The translations under genes were made by a program, and so were the position numbers. This document shows positions 1 to 7,202 of a stretch of 64,000 bases of DNA, piece by piece; within the stretch, counting starts at the first letter, position 1, and each line of letters opens with the position of its first letter. The stretch is from an uncultured Psychrobacter sp. (GTDB lineage Bacteria > Pseudomonadota > Gammaproteobacteria > Pseudomonadales > Moraxellaceae), in contig NZ_CANMAH010000013.1 of the NCBI RefSeq assembly GCF_947495825.1, positions 1 to 64,000 on the forward strand. The letters are read 5' to 3'. The notes under the pieces were generated by a model, which was given only the letters and a program-made list of their open reading frames with translations, was not told the origin of the DNA and searched no databases.

Positions 1-52
1 ACTATGGCTCACCATCTAATCAGCTGAAAACCTTGAGAAAATGGTGTGATAT

Positions 53-262
53 TTAATCCTTATCTACTACAGCCCCTAAATAAATTAGAAAGTCAAAAAA
101 AGTAATAGCGCTGCAAAAGCAGACAAACAGAACGGTACTTTTATCTTTAAAAGACATCAGGGCGTATTGAGAACGAGAGGGCATAAGATCAAGCATCCAC
201 ATGTAAAAGTGGTTGTTGAGACGGTCACCATAGAGATAACCGACCATCATAAAAAACGACAA
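53..262 (-). CDS. Possible small hydrophobic protein, unknown
   Basis: A 69-codon frame with a hydrophobic C-terminal half (phenylalanine, isoleucine and valine rich, one possible membrane segment). The furthest-upstream start is TTG; ATG codons follow at codons 5 and 6. No convincing Shine-Dalgarno sequence precedes any of them. It lies downstream of the phospholipase D-type lipoprotein gene on the same strand. I recognise no family. It may be a real small membrane protein or a chance frame in AT-rich DNA. Confidence 0.2.
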   Translation of the reverse strand: MSFFMMVGYLYGDRLNNHFYMWMLDLMPSRSQYALMSFKDKSTVLFVCFCSAITFFDFLIYLGAVVDKD

Positions 263-367
263 ACCAACATGGTTAGATGCTGATTTGCCAAAAGAATAAG
301 TTAGAGCGTTTTGACTAAAAAAGGTTTTGACGAAAATATCTTGTGACTATGTAATGGGTAATAACAT

Positions 368-2008
368 TTATAACAACCAATCAATAGGCAACCAAGACAT
401 GATAGTCAGCCATAAATGATCAGTAAAATCTACTTTTGGTTCTGAATCATACACCACTTTCTCTCCATCTTCGAGCGTATGCCATTGTAACTGATGGTTA
501 TCTATTAACTTTACTTCATAAGCTTGGCTCAATAGATCATCACTGAGTGCCGCATGTAATTGTCTTGCCAGCTCATCGTCGTTAATAATCACGCCCATTT
601 CAGTGTTAATATTAGCTGAGCGTGGGTCAACATTGTAGGAACCAATAAAAACTTGGTGGTCATCTACAGCAAAAGTCTTTGCATGTAGGCTGGTTGACGA
701 TTGACTACGTGCTTTCCACAGTTTGTTTTCGCGCTTTTCTTCACTAGCTGTTGATTTTAGCTCATATATCTTAACGCCAGCACCAAGCAGCAGAGGGCGC
801 CACTTACTATACCCAGAGTGAACAGCGGTCACGTCAGTTGCATTAAACGAGTTGGTCAGAATTTTTATATCAATACCTGATTTTGCTAGTTGTACTAAAG
901 TATCTACGCCATCTTTGGTTGGGACGAAGTAGGACGAAATGATGGTGAGCTTCTCAGACGGGCTACCGAGTAGTGTCCTTAATTGATGGACTAAGTTGCT
1001 GTCAGTAGGGACGGTTTTGGTCAATTTGCCCACATCATCGCTCAAGAACTGCATATCTGTCCAACGAAATGGTACGCGCTTATTGATAAGATCGGTATCG
1101 ATAGATGAGTCTTCAATAGCTGTTTTATAGATCGCTAAACTACTGCTGGTACCGCTCTTCTCATCTCCGTCTAATTTATCCAAACCGGTCAAAAAATTAC
1201 TAGTAGCGTCTTTATCAAGAGTCACTAGCGTTTCTATATCAAAGGATATAGGGGCTGACCAATAGCTTATAAAGCTGTTGTCAATATCGGCTACTACTTT
1301 ACCTATAAGTAGCACGTCTAAGTCAGCAAATTGACTGCTTTGATCATTACTAAGGTACTCGTTACCGATGTTGCGTCCTCCGATAACGGTAATTTGTTTA
1401 TCAAAGGTCATGCTTTTATTATGCATGCGTCTGTTGATACGCGGCAAACCAGTCACGAAGTTCAACGCTTGAACCTTACGATGCATCAAAGGGTTGATAA
1501 TGCGTACAGCGATATTTGGATGACTGGCAAAACGCAATAAGTGCTGATCAAGCTTTGCATTGTTATTAAAATCATCAAGTAGCAGACGTACAATCACTCC
1601 GCGTTCAGCGGCCTCCCATAAGTCCTTTAACAACAATTGGCCTGCTTGGTCATCATGCCAAATATAATACTGCGCATCAATACTGCGAGTAGCCATGTCA
1701 GTCAGAATACTCCGCGAGGCGAAAGCATTTGCTCCAGTGACAATAGGATGATAACCCGATAGCTCAGGATGGATATCGTTTTGTTCACTGATGGCTGCCA
1801 CTAAGTCGTTATTATCAATGATGCTATTTTTGCCTTCATTATCCAAGCTACTGTCTTGTTGGTATAAAGCATTGACACGTGCTGATAACGCTTGGCTTTC
1901 AGGCAGGTGTGGCTGCTTTGGCAAGCTTTGGCATCCACTAAGACCTAATGTTAGACCAAGTGTTAGACTCAGTGACAAGCTGCTCGGCTCTCTACTTAAC
2001 ATCGACAT
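368..2008 (-). CDS. Phospholipase D / cardiolipin synthase-like lipoprotein
   Basis: A 546-residue member of the phospholipase D superfamily with the two HxK(x)4D half-sites that form one active site: H196/K198/D203 (HNKSMTFD) and H442/K444/D449 (HAKTFAVD). Each is followed by the usual G-G/S-x-N segment (GGRNIGNEYL, GSYNVDPRS). The N-terminus is a lipoprotein signal ending in a lipobox, LSGC, with Cys26, so the enzyme is probably tethered in the envelope facing the periplasm. The family includes ClsC/YmdC-type cardiolipin synthases, which join phosphatidyl groups, and phosphodiesterases; the exact substrate cannot be read from sequence. The C-terminus is tryptophan/leucine rich and may contact membrane. 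The ATG is preceded by AAGG at about 9 nt. It is divergent from metZ. Confidence 0.85.
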   Translation of the reverse strand: MSMLSREPSSLSLSLTLGLTLGLSGCQSLPKQPHLPESQALSARVNALYQQDSSLDNEGKNSIIDNNDLVAAISEQNDIHPELSGYHPIVTGANAFASRSILTDMATRSIDAQYYIWHDDQAGQLLLKDLWEAAERGVIVRLLLDDFNNNAKLDQHLLRFASHPNIAVRIINPLMHRKVQALNFVTGLPRINRRMHNKSMTFDKQITVIGGRNIGNEYLSNDQSSQFADLDVLLIGKVVADIDNSFISYWSAPISFDIETLVTLDKDATSNFLTGLDKLDGDEKSGTSSSLAIYKTAIEDSSIDTDLINKRVPFRWTDMQFLSDDVGKLTKTVPTDSNLVHQLRTLLGSPSEKLTIISSYFVPTKDGVDTLVQLAKSGIDIKILTNSFNATDVTAVHSGYSKWRPLLLGAGVKIYELKSTASEEKRENKLWKARSQSSTSLHAKTFAVDDHQVFIGSYNVDPRSANINTEMGVIINDDELARQLHAALSDDLLSQAYEVKLIDNHQLQWHTLEDGEKVVYDSEPKVDFTDHLWLTIMSWLPIDWLL

Positions 2009-2341
2009 AACTGATTTACCTTGGTAAGTTTTGAAATATACTTAAATCTATATAGACTAATGTGGAGGAATAATAGCATTGTTTATAAGACATATAATAG
2101 CAACGTTTAAAGCTCAGTTTAAAAAGCTGCCAAGCTTAGCAGGTGACGCAGTATCTGCCTATACTTCAAACCGACTATGCAGGTTAAGTGTTTTAAAATA
2201 AATTTGAAATAGATAAGCAATCAAAAGCGATACCTGAAATTTAATGTCTGATATACGGGAGCATGATATGATAAGCGCTTTGACTTATCTATCATTAAAA
2301 ATACAATTAGTAATGTTAATAACCATAGTAACGGAAAACTT
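2009..2341. other. Divergent intergenic region, PLD lipoprotein / metZ
   Basis: A gap of 333 bases between divergent starts. It holds the metZ promoter, listed separately. The outward promoter for the phospholipase D-type gene should also lie here, but I cannot place it with confidence. No further ORF or strong hairpin is visible. Confidence 0.6.
2280..2307 (+). promoter_or_regulatory. Predicted sigma-70 promoter of metZ
   Basis: TTGACT at 2280-2285, a 16-nt spacer, then TACAAT at 2302-2307. Each hexamer has one mismatch to the sigma-70 consensus. The start codon of metZ lies 35 nt downstream. No obvious S-adenosylmethionine riboswitch or MetJ-like box is visible in the short leader. Confidence 0.6.
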
Positions 2342-3634
2342 ATGAGTCAATCGCAAGCGCATGATAAAAGCAATTTAAATCAATTGGACCCAAACTGGCG
2401 CGATGATGCTTTAGATCTAGACCTCGATTATGGCATGCAGACGATTGCGGTTCGTGCAGGGCAGCATCGTACTGATGAAGGCGAGCACGCCGAACCTATT
2501 TTTACCACAAGCTCTTATGTTTATACTTCAGCAAGTGATGCTGCTGCGCATTTTGATGGGACAAAGACCGGTAATGTCTATTCGCGCCATACCAACCCAA
2601 GCGTGCGTACCTTTGAGCGTCGCTTAGCCGCACTTGAAAATGGTGAACGTGCGGTGGCCACTGCTTCAGGCATGGGTGCAATTTTGACTATGTGCTTGGC
2701 CTATCTAAAGTCAGGAGATCATCTACTTGCAGCCAATCAGCTCTTTGGCTCATCCATTGGTTTATTCAATAATTACATGGCTAAGTTTGGCGTTGAGGTC
2801 AGCTATGTCGATTGCCTTGATAATGAAGCATGGGCAAATGCCATACAATCAAATACTAAGGTGGTTTATTGTGAAAGCCCAAGCAATCCTTTGGCCCAAA
2901 TTTGTGATATTGGTTATTTGAGTAAATTATGTAAAGCCAATGACGTGTTACTAGTCGTTGATAATTGCTTCGCCACGCCAGCGCTGCAGCGGCCATTAGA
3001 TTTAGGTGCCGACGTGGTGATTCATTCTGCGACCAAATACTTGGATGGACAAGGCCGAGTATTAGGCGGCGCGCTGGTCGGTAGTGATAAGCTGATGCAA
3101 GAAGCATTTACCGTTGTACGCTCAGGCGGCATTAGTATGAGTCCATTTAATGCTTGGGTCTTTACTAAAGGGCTTGAGACCCTTAAATTGCGTATGCAGG
3201 CGCACTGTGCCAATGCCAATCAAGTGGCAGAGTTTTTGAACAATCATCCTAACGTGAGTAAAGTGCACTTCTCAGGACTCTTAGACCATCCCTCTCACGA
3301 GCTTACCAAGCGTCAGCATCACATGGATAATGGCTATGGCGCAATTATGGGGTTTGAGGTTAAAGCGTCTGCTGATGACGATCATGCCAACAAACGCGAT
3401 ACAAAAGAAGCTGCTTGGCATGTCATTGACTCAACACAAATGGTCTCTATTACTAACAATCTAGGAGATGCCAAAACCACCATTACTCATCCTGCGACCA
3501 CGACTCATTTTAGGCTCACCCCTGAGGCGCGCGCTGAGGCTGGCGTCAAAGATGGGCTGATTCGATTGTCAGTAGGACTAGAAGATGTGGAAGACATTAT
3601 CAAAGATTTGGCGCGCGGTTTAGACAGTTTATAA
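2342..3634 (+). CDS. metZ: O-succinylhomoserine sulfhydrylase
   Basis: A 430-residue PLP enzyme of the Cys/Met metabolism family. It most likely converts O-succinyl-homoserine plus sulfide to homocysteine, the direct-sulfhydrylation step of methionine synthesis. Family signatures are visible: YSRHTNPSVRTFE for substrate and phosphate contacts, ATASGMGAI in the cofactor cradle, and SATKYLDG with the Schiff-base lysine at K232. The N-terminal AVRAGQHRTDEGEHAEPIF segment is typical of MetZ, and I prefer that over MetB, MetC or O-acetylhomoserine enzymes on this likeness. The start ATG follows a GGAAAA stretch. A promoter for ybaB overlaps its last codons, so metZ appears to be its own unit. Confidence 0.9.
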   Translation: MSQSQAHDKSNLNQLDPNWRDDALDLDLDYGMQTIAVRAGQHRTDEGEHAEPIFTTSSYVYTSASDAAAHFDGTKTGNVYSRHTNPSVRTFERRLAALENGERAVATASGMGAILTMCLAYLKSGDHLLAANQLFGSSIGLFNNYMAKFGVEVSYVDCLDNEAWANAIQSNTKVVYCESPSNPLAQICDIGYLSKLCKANDVLLVVDNCFATPALQRPLDLGADVVIHSATKYLDGQGRVLGGALVGSDKLMQEAFTVVRSGGISMSPFNAWVFTKGLETLKLRMQAHCANANQVAEFLNNHPNVSKVHFSGLLDHPSHELTKRQHHMDNGYGAIMGFEVKASADDDHANKRDTKEAAWHVIDSTQMVSITNNLGDAKTTITHPATTTHFRLTPEARAEAGVKDGLIRLSVGLEDVEDIIKDLARGLDSL

Positions 3635-3649
3635 AGATGACGGTATAAT
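3621..3649 (+). promoter_or_regulatory. Predicted promoter for ybaB-recR
   Basis: TAGACA at 3621-3626, a 17-nt spacer, and a perfect TATAAT at 3644-3649. The -35 box lies inside the end of metZ. The predicted start of transcription is about 65 nt before the ybaB ATG. Confidence 0.6.
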
Positions 3650-3719
3650 CAACGTTATCGTATTAACTTTATGATTAAAAGCTATTTATCATTCATTTGT
3701 ATAAAACAAAGGGGCAATT

Positions 3720-4049
3720 ATGAACATTCAAGCACTTATGCAACAGGCTCAGACCATGCAAAAAAAGGTCGAAGCCAATGTTGAATCGGCAAAAAAAGAT
3801 CTAGCAAATAAAGAAGTCCAAGCAGAGGCGGGTAGTGGCCTAGTAAAAGTCACTATGACGGGTCGTCATGTGGTCAAGCGTTTAAGTATCGATCCAAGCT
3901 TACTTGAAGATGAGCCTGATATGATTGAAGATTTGATCGCTGCTGCTATCAATGATGCGGTCCGTCAAGCGGATGAGCTATATGAAGAGACAATGGCTGG
4001 CGCGACTTCAGGTATGGGTCTGCCACCAGGTATGCAAGGTTTATTCTAA
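3720..4049 (+). CDS. ybaB: YbaB/EbfC family nucleoid-associated protein
   Basis: A 109-residue DNA-binding protein of the YbaB/EbfC family, which forms small dimers that bind and bend DNA. Visible hallmarks are the N-terminal helix [16 protein letters not shown], the [25 protein letters not shown] strand region, the acidic [20 protein letters not shown] helix and a methionine/glycine-rich tail ([12 protein letters not shown]). The length fits the family. The start has a strong AAAGGGG Shine-Dalgarno. It sits immediately before recR, the classic ybaB-recR arrangement, although here an intrinsic terminator lies between them. Confidence 0.95.
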   Translation: MNIQALMQQAQTMQKKVEANVESAKKDLANKEVQAEAGSGLVKVTMTGRHVVKRLSIDPSLLEDEPDMIEDLIAAAINDAVRQADELYEETMAGATSGMGLPPGMQGLF

Positions 4050-4088
4050 GTCTTAATTTGCGGTAAATACTGCATATTGAAGACAATA

Positions 4089-4125
4089 ATGGGGTTGTTA
4101 TCCACCGGATACGACCCCATTTTTA
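4089..4125 (+). terminator. Hairpin terminator/attenuator between ybaB and recR
   Basis: ATGGGGT pairs with ACCCCAT and the stem extends inward through GTTATCC/GGATAC with one bulge. A short run of T follows (4121-4124). It lies between two genes that are usually cotranscribed, so it may partly reduce recR expression rather than stop it. Confidence 0.6.
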
Positions 4126-4156
4126 TATCTACGGTTTATAGATAAAGGATGCAGAT

Positions 4157-4750
4157 TTGCTTACAGCCAAATTTGATCAGCTGGTTAAACAGCTGCGTAT
4201 TTTACCAGGTGTTGGTCAAAAAAGTGCTCAGCGTATGGCACTCCACCTCCTTACCAAAAAACGTCCACAAGGGATGGCGCTTGCCCAAGCACTTGATGAG
4301 GCAATGCGTGATATTGTTGAGTGTCAGCGTTGTCATAGCTTTAGTGATGATGCGGTTTGTCCACTGTGCCAAGATCCAAGACGTGATGATGGGTTGTTAT
4401 GTGTGGTTGAAACCGCCGCTGACGTCATGGCTATTGAGCAAACCGCAGGCTACCGTGGACGTTATTTTGTTTTAGGTGGGCATCTGTCACCGATTGATGG
4501 TATTAGCGCTGATGATTTAAACATTGACCAGCTGGTATGGCGCGTTAAACAAGAGCAGGTTGAGGAGCTGATATTGGCAACAGGTACCACTGTTGAAGGT
4601 CAGACAACGGCACACTTTATCAGCGAAGCGGTGAGTCGTCATGTCAATAAAGTCACACGTTTGGCACAAGGCGTACCCATAGGCGGTGAGCTTGAATATT
4701 TAGATAGTATGACATTAGGACAGGCACTACAAAATCGCTCCTTTTTATAA
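4157..4750 (+). CDS. recR: Recombination mediator protein RecR
   Basis: A 197-residue RecR, which acts with RecF and RecO to load RecA on gapped DNA. The order of domains is clear: helix-hairpin-helix ([20 protein letters not shown]), a C4 zinc finger ([10 protein letters not shown]...CPLC), a Toprim domain ([17 protein letters not shown], then [16 protein letters not shown]) and a C-terminal Walker B-like segment ([16 protein letters not shown]). The start is TTG at 4157, placed 7-8 nt after an AAAGGA Shine-Dalgarno; an ATG eight bases upstream is out of frame. Length agrees with the family. Confidence 0.95.
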   Translation: MLTAKFDQLVKQLRILPGVGQKSAQRMALHLLTKKRPQGMALAQALDEAMRDIVECQRCHSFSDDAVCPLCQDPRRDDGLLCVVETAADVMAIEQTAGYRGRYFVLGGHLSPIDGISADDLNIDQLVWRVKQEQVEELILATGTTVEGQTTAHFISEAVSRHVNKVTRLAQGVPIGGELEYLDSMTLGQALQNRSFL

Positions 4751-4841
4751 TATAAACAAAAGCTATATGTTTTAGTCTCGTAAATAATGGCTTTAAACTT
4801 GACGCTGTCATACGAAACGCTCCAAAACATGAACGCTAATT

Positions 4842-4850
4842 TGTTATAAT
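4842..4850 (+). promoter_or_regulatory. Extended -10 promoter of rnd
   Basis: TG-T-TATAAT at 4842-4850 is a consensus extended -10 element; no good -35 is seen 17 nt upstream. Transcription would begin near 4857. That leaves almost no leader for a TTG codon at 4860 and a leader of about 70 nt for the GTG at 4929. Confidence 0.5.
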
Positions 4851-4928
4851 TTTCTTTTATTGTCTCTAGGCGCTATTAATAGCGCTCTTTTTTCTTCTAT
4901 TCTTTTCTATCTAAGCAGGTATCTGCCC

Positions 4929-6290
4929 GTGTCTGATCTAAGCTCTTTTGATGTAAGCGCTCAAACCAATTTATCTCAAGTTGATTTTTCGCAAGATGAT
5001 TTGTCTCAAGACGATGTTTTGCAACCCGATGCAAAAGAAGGCGTTGACGATGGTCAAACACATGCAGCTACTAATGTGGTAGACATGCCTGCCGAGCCGG
5101 ATATTGACGCGTTGCTAGACATAGCAGATGAAGCATCTGTCACTTGGGTACGTGAGCAAGCGCAATTGGACGAGGTTATCAAGGCCTTGGAAGTTTGCGG
5201 GCGGGTAGCGTTAGATACTGAATTTATCAAGCGTGACACTTACTATCCACGTCTTGCTTTAGTGCAGCTTAATACTGGCGATCACATTTATTTATTAGAT
5301 GCCCCGCAACTGCAACTAGCTGAACTATGGCAAGTCCTAACTGAAGTCGATGTGGCGATTTGGCATGCTTGCGGAGAAGATCTAGGCATTTTTTATCTAC
5401 TCTCTGGCTGTCCGCCATTGACCAATATTTTTGATACGCAAATTGCGCTGTCTTATTTAACAGGTCAACTGCAAATGGGTTATCAGCAAGCGCTTGATGA
5501 TCAGCTAGACATGCAAATTGACAAAGAACAAAGCCAGTCTGATTGGCTACAACGTCCATTGTCAGATGAGCAAGAACAGTATGCAATCGATGATGTGCGT
5601 TTTTTACCAGCACTGTATCTAAGTTTGGAGTACGAATTAAAAAGACAAGGTCTATATGATTATGTATGGGCGGATTGTCAGCTCTATGCTCATGAGCTAT
5701 ACAAGGTGCAGCATGTTGAAGATGAAGCTATGTATTTGACGATGGCAGATTATCGTTATAATTCAGAGCAGATGGCTATACTAAAAGCAGTGGCTACTTG
5801 GCGTGAAGCGCTGGCACGTTCGACCAACCAGCCGCGTACTTTTGTAATCAAAAAACAGGCGGTGCGTGAGATTATCACTGAACAACCAACCAGTATGCGC
5901 GCGCTTGCCCATAAGACGACGATGCACCGCAGTATGTTGCGCCTTTATGGTGAGGAGCTGCTAAAGGTCATTAAAGAGGCAAAAAACTTAGCGCCTGCTG
6001 AGCATCCAGAGTGTCTACTACCGCCATACCGCTCGAAAAATAAAGTACTATCAAAAGCGGTACAGCAAGCGGTAGATGAGCAAGCTAAAGAGCTTGGTGT
6101 GCCGGCTAACGTGCTTATGCGTAAAAAATGGTTAGGTCAGCTTTATGAGGTTATTGCCTTCGATAAAGATTTGGCCGAATTACCAGAAGGTCTAAAAGGC
6201 TGGCGCAATGAATGGGTGATGCAAACTTTGATTCCAGTGATTGAACAACATAAGACTGAATTGCAGCAAGGGATGGGTATCAATGTTTAA
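4929..6290 (+). CDS. rnd: Ribonuclease D
   Basis: A 3'-5' exoribonuclease of the DEDD family that trims tRNA and other stable RNA precursors. With the preferred GTG start it is 453 residues. The exonuclease motifs are VALDTEFIKR (ExoI, D and E), the WHACGEDLGIF region (ExoII) and DDVRFLPALY (ExoIII, Y/D). HRDC-type helical regions follow (MAILKAVATWREALARSTNQPRTF onward). The frame is open back to TTG 4860, but that codon sits next to the predicted transcription start. GTG 4929 has AGCAGG about 9 nt upstream. The first 80 or so residues are acidic and low complexity, with repeated SQDD/SQVD units, and have no counterpart in Escherichia coli RNase D (about 375 residues). Confidence 0.9.
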   Translation: MSDLSSFDVSAQTNLSQVDFSQDDLSQDDVLQPDAKEGVDDGQTHAATNVVDMPAEPDIDALLDIADEASVTWVREQAQLDEVIKALEVCGRVALDTEFIKRDTYYPRLALVQLNTGDHIYLLDAPQLQLAELWQVLTEVDVAIWHACGEDLGIFYLLSGCPPLTNIFDTQIALSYLTGQLQMGYQQALDDQLDMQIDKEQSQSDWLQRPLSDEQEQYAIDDVRFLPALYLSLEYELKRQGLYDYVWADCQLYAHELYKVQHVEDEAMYLTMADYRYNSEQMAILKAVATWREALARSTNQPRTFVIKKQAVREIITEQPTSMRALAHKTTMHRSMLRLYGEELLKVIKEAKNLAPAEHPECLLPPYRSKNKVLSKAVQQAVDEQAKELGVPANVLMRKKWLGQLYEVIAFDKDLAELPEGLKGWRNEWVMQTLIPVIEQHKTELQQGMGINV

Positions 6291-6318
6291 GTATTTGGAT
6301 ATTTTTCTTGGTTAAATA

Positions 6319-7122
6319 TCAGCGTTTAAATTTTCCGTGCTGCAAAAAGTGTTCAGTTTGCTTAGCCACTGACTCATTCACGAGCATTCCTGTATGCGAG
6401 ACAGGTAAGACGATATGATCCGTGGCAGCGTCAATTTTAGTCTCTTTTACATATACCGTTCCATCATGCACAAGTTCTTGCTCAGGATTTGATTTGTCTG
6501 CTTTACGCAATTTTCGATTATGATATTGCAAAAATAGTTGCCCTAAGCCATAGGGCTTGTTACCCGCAATCACTCCTAAAGTGATATGTTGTGGCAATGG
6601 TGCTACCGTCCCGTCTAATGCATCGACGTATGAGCGGCCTACAATGGCAGGGGTTAATCGCCAAATATAATCGGCACAAACGCTGCCAATATGCGGCGTG
6701 CCTAGCGTCACACAGCGTCCAATCTGCCACTTTGGATAATGGTAAACAAAATCGCGAATAATAAGCCCTCCTAAACTATGCCCCACCAAATCTATCGGCT
6801 GATCGGGATGATGGTTGTTTTCAAGCCACGTATTAAGACGCTGACTATTGGTAGTAATACTGTCTCGCATACTACGGTAGCCGTATTGATGAGTATCAAA
6901 GCCTGCAGCCTGCAAGCGTTTGGCCAATGGTCGCATAATCCATGCGGTTTGATGCAGACCATGAATAAGAATGACGCGATTTTTTTGTTGCATGTTATCG
7001 TCCAAAAAGTGGGTTAAATAAAGATCAGCATTGCCTATTAATGAGTATTGAATACGTCTTAGTATATCGTTAAATAATCGTGTTGATTGCTCATGTAAAA
7101 TAGATATATCAGTAGTGTACAA
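6319..7122 (-). CDS. Alpha/beta hydrolase, esterase/lipase-like
   Basis: A probable cytoplasmic serine hydrolase with the PGAP1/lipase-type fold. The oxyanion segment is VILIHGLHQTAW, the nucleophile elbow is VGHSLGG, and HDGTVYVKETK and LPVSHTGM give plausible Asp and His of the triad. The substrate is unknown. The frame is open to 7176, but that part lies inside the gcvP terminator. I choose TTG 7122 (267 residues) because GGAGG lies 8 nt upstream; ATG 6993 (224 residues) would still keep the whole catalytic core. It is the last gene of the minus-strand block, beyond the gcv terminator, so it needs read-through or its own promoter. Confidence 0.75.
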   Translation of the reverse strand: MYTTDISILHEQSTRLFNDILRRIQYSLIGNADLYLTHFLDDNMQQKNRVILIHGLHQTAWIMRPLAKRLQAAGFDTHQYGYRSMRDSITTNSQRLNTWLENNHHPDQPIDLVGHSLGGLIIRDFVYHYPKWQIGRCVTLGTPHIGSVCADYIWRLTPAIVGRSYVDALDGTVAPLPQHITLGVIAGNKPYGLGQLFLQYHNRKLRKADKSNPEQELVHDGTVYVKETKIDAATDHIVLPVSHTGMLVNESVAKQTEHFLQHGKFKR

Positions 7123-7124
7123 AA

Positions 7125-7166
7125 TAAAAACCTCCAAATCAGCTACTGACTTGGAGGTTTTTTTTA
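7125..7166 (-). terminator. Intrinsic terminator after gcvP
   Basis: On the minus strand AAAAACCTCCAA pairs with TTGGAGGTTTTT around a 13-nt loop and is followed by a T-rich tract. It begins about 37 nt after the gcvP stop codon. The distal arm contains the GGAGG that could serve as ribosome-binding site for the next gene. Confidence 0.85.
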
Positions 7167-7202
7167 TATAAAACACTTAAGATAACTGTCTGCTATCAAA
7201 TA

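Noticed and set aside
3..56. Open plus-strand frame at the window edge ending in YGSPSNQLKTLRKWCDI
   Set aside because: Only 17 codons are visible and no family is recognisable; an open run of this length is common by chance.
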